The notes beneath the pieces were generated by a model. That model was not told the DNA's origin and ran no database searches. It worked only from the letters and a program-made list of their open reading frames with translations. The position numbers and the translations under genes were made by a program. From contig JACJYV010000007.1 in the NCBI GenBank assembly GCA_020635905.1, positions 434,001 through 498,000 of the forward strand: DNA of 64,000 nt, written 5' to 3'. This DNA comes from Bacteroidia bacterium. Lineage in GTDB: Bacteria; Bacteroidota; Bacteroidia; J057; JADKCL01. Position 1 is the stretch's first letter. Every line of letters begins with the position of its first letter. Shown piece after piece: positions 18,494-25,698 of this stretch.

Positions 18494-20293
18494 ATGAAGC
18501 GTCCGCTCTATTTACTGATTCCCGCCCTGATTCTCCTTTTTTCCTGCAATTGTGAAGAAAAAAGGCAAACGGAGGCCCAGGCCTTTCTGGATGAATATAC
18601 GACTGAGTTTCAGCAGCTTTACACCGCTTCGTCTGAGGCTGAATGGAAATCCAATACATACATTGTGGATGGGGACACGGCTACCACCAACGCCACCAAC
18701 CGCGCGAATGAAGCCCTGGCCAGGTTTACGGGCAGTGCGGACGTAATTTCCAAAACCAGGAATCACCTCAAATGGGCAGAATTTCTCACCCCGCTTCAGA
18801 ATAAACAATTGAATCGTATCCTGTACTCTGCGGCCAATAACCCGGCAACGGTGGAAGAATTGGTTTCAAAGCGCATTGCGGCCGAAACCCGTCAGACAGA
18901 GATGCTTTACGGGTTCAATTTTCAGATCGACGGTAAAGACGTTTCCACCAATGACATCGACGAGATTCTGCGCACGGAGAAAAAAGTGGGGGATCGCCTC
19001 AAAGCCTGGGAAGCCAGCAAGGAAGTGGGCAAATCTCTCAAAACGGGTCTGACCAATCTGAGAAATCTGCGCAACGAAACGGTGCAGGCGCTTGGATACC
19101 CTGATTACTATAATTATCAGGTTTCAGATTATGGCATGACGGTGGCCGAAATGCGGGAAATGATGGACAATAATATCCGCGAAATCTGGCCCCTGTACCG
19201 CGAACTGCACACCTGGGCCCGCTATGAACTGGCCAAACAATATAATGAGCCCGTTCCTGAAATGCTGCCGGCCCACTGGCTGCCCAATCGCTGGGGCCAG
19301 GACTGGCAGTCGCTGGTCGAGGTGGAAGGCATCAATCTGGACGACACCCTCAAAGCCAAAGGCTCTGAATGGCTGATCAAACAGGCAGAGCGCTTTTATG
19401 TAAGTGTGGGTTTTGAGCCGTTGCCCGAGATTTTTTGGGAGAAATCAAGCCTGTATCCCGCCCCGGCCGGGGCGGAATGGAAGAAAAATAACCATGCCTC
19501 GGCCTGGCACGTGGATCTGGACCGCAATGTGCGCTGTCTGCAAAGCCTCGTGCCCAACTCTGACTGGTACGAAACCACTCACCACGAGCTGGGACACATC
19601 TATTATTTCCTCGAATACAGCAATGATTCTGTGCCCGTTTTGTTGCGGGAAGGCGCTAACCGGGCTTATCACGAGGCCATGGGCTCTCTTTTGGGACTGG
19701 CTGCTATGCAAAAACCCTTCATGGAGGGCCTGAACCTGATCCCCAAGGGAGTGCAAACGGACGAAACCCAGATTTTGCTCAAGGAAGCCCTCAATTATGT
19801 GGTGTTTATTCCATTCAGTTCGGGAGTAATGGCGGGCTTTGAACACGACCTGTATGTGGAAAATCTGCCCGAGGAACAATTCAATGAGCGCTGGTGGGAA
19901 TACAAGAAAAAATACCAGGGAATCGTACCTCCCACCAACCGCGGAAGCGAATATTGTGACGCTGCTTCTAAAACCCACATCAATAATGATGCGGCGCAAT
20001 ACTACGATTATGCGATTTCCTACATTCTGCTTTTCCAGTTGCATGACCACATTGCAACCAAAATCCTGAAGCAGGATCCGAGAGCCACCAATTACTATGG
20101 CAATAAGGAAGTGGGCAACTTCCTGAAATCTGTGATGCGGCCGGGAGCGACGGGCGACTGGCGCGAACTGCTGAAAAAAGCTACGGGTGAAGACCTTTCA
20201 GCCCGGGCCATGCTTCAGTATTTTGAACCTTTGATGGCCTACCTGAAAGATCAAAACCAGGGCCGCGTTCACACCTTACCCGAAACCATTTAA
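18494..20293 (+). CDS. M2 family (ACE-like) zinc dipeptidyl carboxypeptidase, lipoprotein
   Basis: The ATG at 18494 gives MKRPLYLLIPALILLFSC, a lipoprotein signal with Cys about residue 18. The product is about 599 residues. The zinc motif HELGH lies at residues 364-368 and the third ligand Glu394 sits in the EGANRAYHEAMG segment, as in peptidase family M2 (angiotensin-converting enzyme and bacterial homologues). The family removes C-terminal dipeptides from oligopeptides. Here the enzyme would be envelope-anchored, suggesting peptide nutrition. The spacing between zinc ligands is two residues longer than in human ACE (compared from memory). Confidence 0.93.
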   Translation: MKRPLYLLIPALILLFSCNCEEKRQTEAQAFLDEYTTEFQQLYTASSEAEWKSNTYIVDGDTATTNATNRANEALARFTGSADVISKTRNHLKWAEFLTPLQNKQLNRILYSAANNPATVEELVSKRIAAETRQTEMLYGFNFQIDGKDVSTNDIDEILRTEKKVGDRLKAWEASKEVGKSLKTGLTNLRNLRNETVQALGYPDYYNYQVSDYGMTVAEMREMMDNNIREIWPLYRELHTWARYELAKQYNEPVPEMLPAHWLPNRWGQDWQSLVEVEGINLDDTLKAKGSEWLIKQAERFYVSVGFEPLPEIFWEKSSLYPAPAGAEWKKNNHASAWHVDLDRNVRCLQSLVPNSDWYETTHHELGHIYYFLEYSNDSVPVLLREGANRAYHEAMGSLLGLAAMQKPFMEGLNLIPKGVQTDETQILLKEALNYVVFIPFSSGVMAGFEHDLYVENLPEEQFNERWWEYKKKYQGIVPPTNRGSEYCDAASKTHINNDAAQYYDYAISYILLFQLHDHIATKILKQDPRATNYYGNKEVGNFLKSVMRPGATGDWRELLKKATGEDLSARAMLQYFEPLMAYLKDQNQGRVHTLPETI

Positions 20294-20306
20294 TCCAAAT
20301 AAAAGC

Positions 20307-20621
20307 ATGGCAAATGTAAAAAACTACGCAGTACGATTTCACGGTGGTCCCAAAGGTACAGGAACAGATATCCGTGCCCAGGTGCACCTTTTTGATGACC
20401 GCAATCGCATGCTGGGTTGGGTCGATTTTTACACCAATGGGTATGACCTGCCTGAGGATCGCCAGACGGCAGAGCACATCATCCTTTCGATGCACTCAGA
20501 GTTTCTGGTTTCTGTGGTGGATATGCTGCGCAACGAGGAGCCTGTGTTTCTTTACTGGCAACCCAAGATTCAGAATGCCTACCTGGGCACAGGTCAGGAG
20601 CCAGTGGGGGAAGGGGAATAG
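20307..20621 (+). CDS. Small cytoplasmic protein of unknown function
   Basis: The 104-residue protein begins MANVKNYAVRFHGG, 13 bases after the M2 peptidase stop, so it may be cotranscribed with it. There is no signal peptide or membrane segment. The pattern (beta strands, then a helix-rich ILSMHSEFLVSVVDMLRNEEPVFLYW) suggests a compact alpha/beta fold. I do not recognise a family. A genuine gene is supported by start, length and codon use; function is open. Confidence 0.7.
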   Translation: MANVKNYAVRFHGGPKGTGTDIRAQVHLFDDRNRMLGWVDFYTNGYDLPEDRQTAEHIILSMHSEFLVSVVDMLRNEEPVFLYWQPKIQNAYLGTGQEPVGEGE

Positions 20622-20629
20622 GCAGGTAA

Positions 20630-20671
20630 GCTTCAAGCTTCAAGCTACGAGCTACGAGTTACGAGCTGCCA
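20630..20671. repeat. Six degenerate tandem heptanucleotides (GCTWCRA type)
   Basis: Six consecutive 7-base units start at 20630, 20637, 20644, 20651, 20658 and 20665. Two are GCTTCAA and two GCTACGA; the last two are one to three changes away. It is non-coding sequence right after the 104-aa gene. Confidence 0.8.
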
Positions 20672-20724
20672 CAAGGTGGGGCCTGTGGCCCAGGCTTCAG
20701 GCTTCAATCTGAAAGGGTCAAATC

Positions 20725-20870
20725 AGGCTGCATGCAGCCTGGGGGTGCGTGAGGTGGCTGGCAGGTGCCGCCCCCCGCTTTTGGGGCGGCAGTACGAGCC
20801 TGCAGCGAGTACGAAACCCTGCATGACACCGACCCGACCGAACGGCGAAGCCGGAGGGAGGGGCACGCCC
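20725..20870. repeat. Palindrome-rich REP-like intergenic element
   Basis: The stretch opens with a perfect 16-base palindrome (20725-20740). A hairpin with 8-bp arms rich in G and C follows (arms GCCGCCCC and GGGGCGGC, 20767-20790), then a CGGC-GAA-GCCG hairpin near 20843-20853, and a GGGCACGCCC end at 20861-20870 that is roughly complementary to the GGGTGCGTG near 20742. It could be translated but has no convincing coding signal. I recall similar GC-rich strings with ACCCGACCGAACG cores between genes of related bacteria, which would make it a dispersed repeat; that needs a search. Confidence 0.5.
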
Positions 20871-20875
20871 ATATT

Positions 20876-20980
20876 CAATGAACAATTATCAAAGATCAAT
20901 TAGCGGTCAGCGGTCAGCTTTCAGCTTTTAGCACTCAGCGGTCAGCGGTCAGCAGTCAGCAGTCAGCGGTAAGCGATCAG
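20876..20980. repeat. Fifteen degenerate tandem heptanucleotides (CNNTNAG type)
   Basis: Fifteen consecutive 7-base units run without interruption from 20876 to 20980. The first four are of CAATGAA/CAATTAG type; the next eleven are mostly CGGTCAG and CAGTCAG. The phase never breaks although the units diverge. No gene is present. Confidence 0.85.
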
Positions 20981-21006
20981 GAATCAATGCAATCCAGAAA
21001 CTGTGG

Positions 21007-21027
21007 ACCGTAAACCGTAAACGGTGG
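21007..21027. repeat. Three heptanucleotide units (ACCGTAA type)
   Basis: Two identical ACCGTAA units and a third related unit occupy 21007-21027, directly before the 3' end of the leftward YqgE gene. Same unit length as the neighbouring arrays, different word. Confidence 0.6.
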
Positions 21028-21028
21028 A

Positions 21029-21607
21029 CTAATTCAGGCTGGGATCGAGGGGGTAGTTGCTCATGAGTTGGTATTTGCGGCCCATGCTGCAGAGGACGTC
21101 TTTCCAGAGATTCTGGGGATCGGCAGTGAAGGTGAAGTCGCGGGTGGCTTTGGAAACAATCCAGCTTTTGGCTTTCATTTCGCCGTCGAGCTGCCTGGCG
21201 CCCCAGCCAGAGTAACCCATGAAGAAACGGATCTGATCGGGGTGAACTTCGCCGCGGGAGATCATCTCGCGCAACAGATCGTAATTGCCGCCCCAGTAAA
21301 CGCCGTCGCGGACGGATTCTGCACCATGGGAGAGAGCGTCGATTACGTGCAAAAAGTGCAGGGTTTCAGGCTGTACAGGTCCGCCCAGGTATAAATTTCC
21401 CTCAAAATCGGGGAAGTCGGGAATGGCCTCCATGAGGGTGAGGTTGGTGGGCTTGTTGAGGATAAATCCCACGCTGCCATCCTCGTCGTGCTCGGTCAGC
21501 AATACGACTGACCGACGGAAATTGGGGTCGGCCAGAAAGGGATTGGAGAGCAGGAAGGTACCCTTGGCAGGGATTTTTACTGGAGCGGTCATCTTTTTAT
21601 GGTCCAT
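21029..21607 (-). CDS. YqgE/AlgH family protein
   Basis: The 192-residue protein carries the family hallmarks in order: KGTFLLSNPFLADPNFRRSVVLL, GSVGFILNKPT, LYLGGPV and FFMGYSGWGARQLDGE. YqgE/AlgH proteins are cytoplasmic, widespread and without an agreed biochemical role. A second in-frame ATG five codons in (21592) is also possible. It lies 126 bp downstream of the MiaE-like gene on the same strand. Confidence 0.93.
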   Translation of the reverse strand: MDHKKMTAPVKIPAKGTFLLSNPFLADPNFRRSVVLLTEHDEDGSVGFILNKPTNLTLMEAIPDFPDFEGNLYLGGPVQPETLHFLHVIDALSHGAESVRDGVYWGGNYDLLREMISRGEVHPDQIRFFMGYSGWGARQLDGEMKAKSWIVSKATRDFTFTADPQNLWKDVLCSMGRKYQLMSNYPLDPSLN

Positions 21608-21733
21608 TTTGTGATTTCAAACTGAAATTTTGACACACAAGCTGCCGATATGGCACGCCAGGTCGAAAATATCGACCTGCAGGTAGATTGGCAAAAAGCC
21701 TGCCAAAGGAAATTTAGTAAAAAATATCGAGCC

Positions 21734-22324
21734 TTAGTGCAGGCGGGCCCGAATTGGGAGTGACTGCATGACTTCGGCCTCAATCTTCACCCATTCTTCC
21801 AAACGGGTATAGACCTGATTTTCAGGGAAATAATTCAAGGCCATTTTGACGAAAACGTTGCCATGTTTGGCTTCAGACGCCCACAACATGTGGTAAAACT
21901 TTTTCAGGTCGCCGGGCGGCAGGGCTTCATATACGAGGCGAAAGCGCTCGGCTCCCCGGCATTCGACCACGCTGGCGATGAGGAGGCGGTCCAGGAAACG
22001 GGCTTCAATGCCGTTGTCCATGCGGGAAAGGAGGGATTTGACGTACAGATCGGGCTCTACGCTGTGAAAAAGCTGGATTCCACGTTCCTGCATGACGGAG
22101 TAAACCTGCTGAAAATGCTCGAGCTCTTCCAGGGCCGTTTCGATCAGATCAGGAATGATCTCGGTGCGGTTGGGATATTTGGCAATGAGGCTCATGGCCA
22201 TGGCCGAGGCTTTGCGCTCGGCGTCGGCATGGTCGGGCAAAAAAGAATCGAAATCGGCCATTACGGCCTCAATCCAGGCGGGTGGGCTCTGAGCCACAAG
22301 GTCAGCAGACATTTTCATGGTCAA
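21734..22324 (-). CDS. MiaE-like tRNA-(ms2io6A) hydroxylase
   Basis: This 196-residue helical protein has the di-iron ferritin-like pattern of MiaE: DHADAERKASAMAMSL, ETALEELEHFQQV, IEARFLDRLLIASVVECRGAERF and WASEAKHGNVF. These supply the Glu/His ligands of a non-haem di-iron centre. MiaE hydroxylates the isopentenyl side chain of modified A37 in tRNAs reading U-starting codons. The start ATG at 22324 precedes the conserved region; a second ATG two codons later is equally possible. Confidence 0.88.
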   Translation of the reverse strand: MTMKMSADLVAQSPPAWIEAVMADFDSFLPDHADAERKASAMAMSLIAKYPNRTEIIPDLIETALEELEHFQQVYSVMQERGIQLFHSVEPDLYVKSLLSRMDNGIEARFLDRLLIASVVECRGAERFRLVYEALPPGDLKKFYHMLWASEAKHGNVFVKMALNYFPENQVYTRLEEWVKIEAEVMQSLPIRARLH

Positions 22325-22384
22325 AATTAAGGAATTCCCTCCCCCAATACTGATTGATTTTGTCTAAATTCGCAAAAAAAGAAG

Positions 22385-22807
22385 ATGAGCATCTGGCATT
22401 CTGACCCTCCCCTGGCCCTGATTCAGCAAATGAACAAGGTCAATATGCTGCATAATGTAGGTATTGAGATTGTGGAAGTGGGGCCTGATTACATACGGGG
22501 CACGATGCCTGTGGATGAGCGCACCCGCCAGCCTTTTGGGATTTTGCACGGGGGCGCCTCTGTGGTGCTGGCCGAGTCGCTGGGCAGTATTGGGGCCAAT
22601 CTGGTGCTGGATCCGGGCAAGGCGTATGCGGTGGGTCAGGAGGTGAATGCGAATCACATTCGGTCGGTCAGTTCGGGAAAGGTGACGGGCACCGCCCGTC
22701 CAGTGCATGTGGGGCGCAGCTCGCAGGTTTGGGAGATTCGCATTGTGGATGAGCAGGAAAAGCTGGTCTGTATTTCGCGGTTGACTATGGCGGTGGTGGC
22801 GCGGTGA
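22385..22807 (+). CDS. Hotdog-fold acyl-CoA thioesterase (MenI/YdiI/PaaI-like)
   Basis: The 140-residue protein has the hotdog thioesterase core QPFGILHGGASVVLAESLGSIGA, where the HGG turn and following Glu are the catalytic features of the 4HBT-II group that includes MenI (1,4-dihydroxy-2-naphthoyl-CoA hydrolase). A menaquinone role is plausible for a Bacteroidota bacterium, but no other men gene is in view, so substrate is not assigned. Confidence 0.88.
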   Translation: MSIWHSDPPLALIQQMNKVNMLHNVGIEIVEVGPDYIRGTMPVDERTRQPFGILHGGASVVLAESLGSIGANLVLDPGKAYAVGQEVNANHIRSVSSGKVTGTARPVHVGRSSQVWEIRIVDEQEKLVCISRLTMAVVAR

Positions 22808-22809
22808 TT

Positions 22810-22844
22810 CAATGAACAATTAACAAAGAGCAAGGAACAATTAG
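22810..22844. repeat. Five degenerate heptanucleotides (CAATKAA type)
   Basis: Units of seven bases run from 22810: CAATGAA, CAATTAA, CAAAGAG, CAAGGAA, CAATTAG. They begin three bases after the thioesterase stop codon. Confidence 0.75.
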
Positions 22845-22929
22845 GAATTTGGGCAATGGATTGGGTATAACCACTGAGATCACGGAGATTTTTGTTTTAC
22901 GTCGGGGTGGGCACAGAGGCAGTTTTGAT

Positions 22930-22964
22930 CAATTAGCAATTGGCAATGAACAGTGAGCAGCCTT
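22930..22964. repeat. Five degenerate heptanucleotides (CAATTAG type)
   Basis: Units from 22930: CAATTAG, CAATTGG, CAATGAA, CAGTGAG, then a weaker fifth. The 85 bases between this and the previous array hold another low-complexity phrase (CCACTGAGATCACGGAG near 22871). From 22965 to 23225 I see no gene. Confidence 0.65.
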
Positions 22965-23225
22965 GTACAGGCTTATGCCATTATTTGTCTGATTTTTATT
23001 TTTAAAATGCTATTTCGGGTAATTCGGGAGGGAAATTTGATTTTGCCTGAATCATCCCCAATGCCTGATAAATGATTGATCCGGGACAATTTGGCCAAGC
23101 TGAATGGTGCTGAAACCGTGTAACAGAGGAGCTAAACTGGCTTTTGAAGAGGCAATTTTTTCTGTGACCTTTGATATATACCGATAACAAAATTATTTAA
23201 CCACAAACAAATTCCGGAGGTAACC

Positions 23226-23318
23226 ATGAAAACAATCAAACTAAAAGCAGGACTTTTTATCGCGGGGTGGATGGCTCTGATGGCCGGACTGATGGCCCTT
23301 CACCTGACAAGTCTTTGA
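23226..23318 (+). CDS. Candidate 30-residue hydrophobic small protein
   Basis: An ATG at 23226 opens 30 codons, MKTIKLKAGLFIAGWMALMA and then GLMALHLTSL: a basic start followed by one hydrophobic helix. A GGAGG sequence ends five bases before the ATG, a textbook ribosome-binding site and unusual among the genes of this window. Nothing else is known. It could be a membrane micropeptide or the leader of the structured stretch that follows. Confidence 0.4.
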   Translation: MKTIKLKAGLFIAGWMALMAGLMALHLTSL

Positions 23319-23376
23319 TGTAATCTGACCCGTAACAAGCAACCTGAACCCAAACAAACCTGAATCACTGTAAACC

Positions 23377-23632
23377 TTCGTTCTTTGTAAAACAAACTTG
23401 TCCGGGTAACCTTCCCGGGAACGAAAGCTCCCTGATTTAACCTGAATAGTGGGAGTAGTAATGGCCGGTTGAGCCCCGGCCGAGTTCAGCAGGAGTGTGG
23501 TAAAAGGCAAAAGATAGTTGAAAACCAATCAATTAAAAGGTATCCAAGCCACTGCTATTGATCATCAGCCTTTTGCACACTCCTGCATTTTTTTGCAGGC
23601 AAAAACCCATCCACCCGAGGCCGTTCGGCCTC
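23377..23632 (+). ncRNA. Candidate structured RNA after the small ORF
   Basis: Several nested inverted repeats follow the small ORF. TTCGTTC (23377-23383) pairs with GAACGAA (23419-23425) around two small hairpins. GGCCGG/CCGGCC pair at 23463-23481. A long imperfect stem of about 19 bp joins 23489-23508 to 23568-23586 and is followed by seven T residues, like an intrinsic terminator. A GAGGCCG/CGGCCTC hairpin closes the region at 23617-23632. Pairings were found by eye; no known riboswitch family was recognised. Confidence 0.4.
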
Positions 23633-23641
23633 TTCTGATTT

Positions 23642-24313
23642 CTAAAACAAAGTCTGATCGGGGATCAACACCTCAGGCCCGTCGTGGCGGGGCGAATTCA
23701 ACAAGGTTGAAACCGGGTAAGCCTCCATGCCATCAGCTGGAAAGGGCTTGAATAAATACTGTAACTGCGCCCCGGGAATTTCCGGATTGAGCCAGTCTTT
23801 GGCATCTTTTTCCAGCAAAAATACGGGCATGCGCTCATGGAGGGGCTGCACCAACTCGTTGGCCTGGGTGGTAAGGATGGTAAATGATTTGATTTCCCGT
23901 CCTTCAGGATCTTTCCAGCTTTCCCAAAGCCCGGCCAGGGCAATGAGCCCGCCGCCTTTCAGGCGGATGTGGTGGGGCACTTTGCCCGAAGGGCTTTTTT
24001 TCCATTCGTAAAATCCATCGCACAGCACCAGGCAACGCCTTTTGTCCATGGCCTGCCGGAAGGCAGGCTTTTCCAGCACAGTTTCTGATCGGGCATTGAT
24101 CATTTTGTTTCCAATGGAGGGATCTTTGGCCCAAAAGGGGATCAAACCCCAGCGAAAAAGCTGTATTTCATGGGGACGATCGTTGGTGATAACGGGCAAA
24201 AGCTGGCTGGGAGCGGCATTATAGCGGGGTTCCAGCAGCAAATCCGTGATATTGATGCCCAGTTCGAGGGCAATTTTGTCCAGGGGCAGGTAGAGTGAAT
24301 AGCGTCCGCACAT
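23642..24313 (-). CDS. SOS response-associated peptidase family protein (YedK/HMCES, SRAP)
   Basis: The ATG at 24313 is chosen because it gives MCGRYS: SRAP proteins need Cys2 as the catalytic residue after Met removal. A longer frame exists upstream but would bury this cysteine. The product is about 223 residues with the other family blocks: PRYNAAPSQ, RWGLIPFWAKD, NARSETV, CLVLCDGFYEWKK and HERMPVFL. SRAP enzymes form a thiazolidine crosslink with abasic sites in single-stranded DNA and protect replication forks. Confidence 0.95.
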   Translation of the reverse strand: MCGRYSLYLPLDKIALELGINITDLLLEPRYNAAPSQLLPVITNDRPHEIQLFRWGLIPFWAKDPSIGNKMINARSETVLEKPAFRQAMDKRRCLVLCDGFYEWKKSPSGKVPHHIRLKGGGLIALAGLWESWKDPEGREIKSFTILTTQANELVQPLHERMPVFLLEKDAKDWLNPEIPGAQLQYLFKPFPADGMEAYPVSTLLNSPRHDGPEVLIPDQTLF

Positions 24314-24380
24314 GGGAGCAATTAACAATTGAGAATCAAAATTTAAAAATCTCCTGCCAGCTTTATTGTAATTTTCCGGG

Positions 24381-24845
24381 GTGAAAACCTCACACGCATA
24401 TCTGAAATACCTGCCTGCCCTGCTTTGGATGGGTTTGATTTTCCTGCTTTCCAATCAACCTGGTTCAGATTCGGGCCAGTTGACCGCCAAAATCATGGCT
24501 TTTTTGCAGGAAATTGGCCTCGACCTGCCACTGGTGGCAGGTCAGTATGCGACCCTGGTTTTGCGCAAAACTGCCCATTTTACCGAGTATTTTATCCTCT
24601 TTCTTTGGGTGAAAATGGCCTTGCATGGCAGGTCCCGCCGCCTCTTACTGGCTTTTTTGGTGTGTGCGGCCTATGCCTGTACAGATGAGTTTCACCAGCT
24701 TTTTATTCCCGGGCGGGTTGGAAATGTGGGCGATGTGCTGGTTGACAGTTCTGGTGCAGCTCTGGCCTGGGCTTTGTCCTGGTGGCGGGAAAAAATGAAG
24801 GCAGAAAAGTTGAAAAATTCTGCAACCTCACATGGAAAAATTTGA
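24381..24845 (+). CDS. VanZ family membrane protein
   Basis: The 154-residue protein has about four hydrophobic helices and the VanZ pattern: a first helix ending LSNQPG, the conserved LRKTAHFTEYFILF segment, and CTDEFHQLFIPGRVGNVGDVLVDSSGA. The start appears to be GTG. VanZ in enterococci gives low teicoplanin resistance, but the general role of the family is unknown. It is divergent from the SRAP gene with a 67-bp gap. Confidence 0.9.
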   Translation: MKTSHAYLKYLPALLWMGLIFLLSNQPGSDSGQLTAKIMAFLQEIGLDLPLVAGQYATLVLRKTAHFTEYFILFLWVKMALHGRSRRLLLAFLVCAAYACTDEFHQLFIPGRVGNVGDVLVDSSGAALAWALSWWREKMKAEKLKNSATSHGKI

Positions 24846-24942
24846 TTTCTGCATCTAAAGAGGGAATGACCAATCCCTTGCACCTGGATCGGTTCTGAAG
24901 CTTGGCTTAATTTTCTTTTTTGTCAATTATTTTTTAAAGCCA

Positions 24943-25449
24943 ATGAACCTATTAAATAAACCTCTTTTTTTGCTTTTCTCTTGCCTGGCTGTTTTATCGT
25001 GCCAGAATCAGAATGAGATCAGTGGCCTGCCCACTTCCCAGCCCGCAAGTTCAGTGAAAGTTTCGGGCCTGATTTTTCAGGCAGCTTCCAGTTCAGGCGC
25101 AGCTGCCATTTCCGTCCAGGATCGTTTTCCAGCGCCCATGGGCGATGGCGAAAATGAAATCTGGATTCCCCGTTCAGGGTCGGAAAGCGACCCTGACTCG
25201 CTGGCGGAAATCCTGGTGGATCCCCGCAAATTTCCCCAGGGTGTTTCCAGTCTGGATATCACCTGTGCCCATTTCAAATCCTGCATTTTGCAGGCCGTTG
25301 ACCTGAAAGGCAATCCTATCGGGGCCGAAAGGGTCCATGACAAAGGGGAAAATACGGAAGAAACTTTCCATTTTTCCGGTCAGGGAATTGGGGGAATTGA
25401 AATCCGCGGAGCGGAAATTTCCATCATCAGCGCCCATGCGGCGCCCTGA
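24943..25449 (+). CDS. Uncharacterised lipoprotein
   Basis: The 168-residue product has a lipoprotein signal (LFLLFSCLAVLSC, Cys about residue 20) followed by a Ser/Ala-rich linker and a soluble domain without recognised family features. It is transcribed in the same direction as vanZ, 97 bp away. Confidence 0.65.
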   Translation: MNLLNKPLFLLFSCLAVLSCQNQNEISGLPTSQPASSVKVSGLIFQAASSSGAAAISVQDRFPAPMGDGENEIWIPRSGSESDPDSLAEILVDPRKFPQGVSSLDITCAHFKSCILQAVDLKGNPIGAERVHDKGENTEETFHFSGQGIGGIEIRGAEISIISAHAAP

Positions 25450-25698
25450 ACCTGGACTTGAGGCATTTTTAGGGTAACGCGAAGGCCGCAAAGGGGTTGT
25501 TTTCCGCGTTTCGTTGGTTGAAGGGGGCAAAGGTCGCAAAGACAAAATGGAATTAAACCGCTCAGCTTAACGTACCGAACGCTTTCGGTATTTGCCACCC
25601 CAGCTAACGTAATATGGGCCCGAAAATCCTGGCGCCCTTGGCGATACTGACCCATTTGAGCTCGTTTTTGTCCTAAGCTCCTGTCAGTGAGGGTTGGA
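25450..25698. other. Intergenic stretch with low-complexity phrases and one hairpin
   Basis: No gene is seen. It contains GCGAAGGCCGCAAAGG and a related GGTCGCAAAGAC phrase (about 25481-25542), and a 7-bp hairpin TACCGAA/TTCGGTA at 25573-25590. The phrases resemble degenerate intergenic words seen in other bacterial genomes (recollection). Confidence 0.4.

Noticed and set aside
20676..20903. 75-codon frame through the palindromic element
   Set aside because: The DNA is explained by hairpins and heptad repeats; the predicted peptide ends within a repeat array and has no start context.
20876..20980. Resemblance to a CRISPR array
   Set aside because: The period is seven bases with no spacers and no cas genes in the window.
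23617..23632. Hairpin as a simple terminator of the SRAP gene
   Set aside because: Read leftward it lacks an adjacent T-run, so I left it as part of the structured region.
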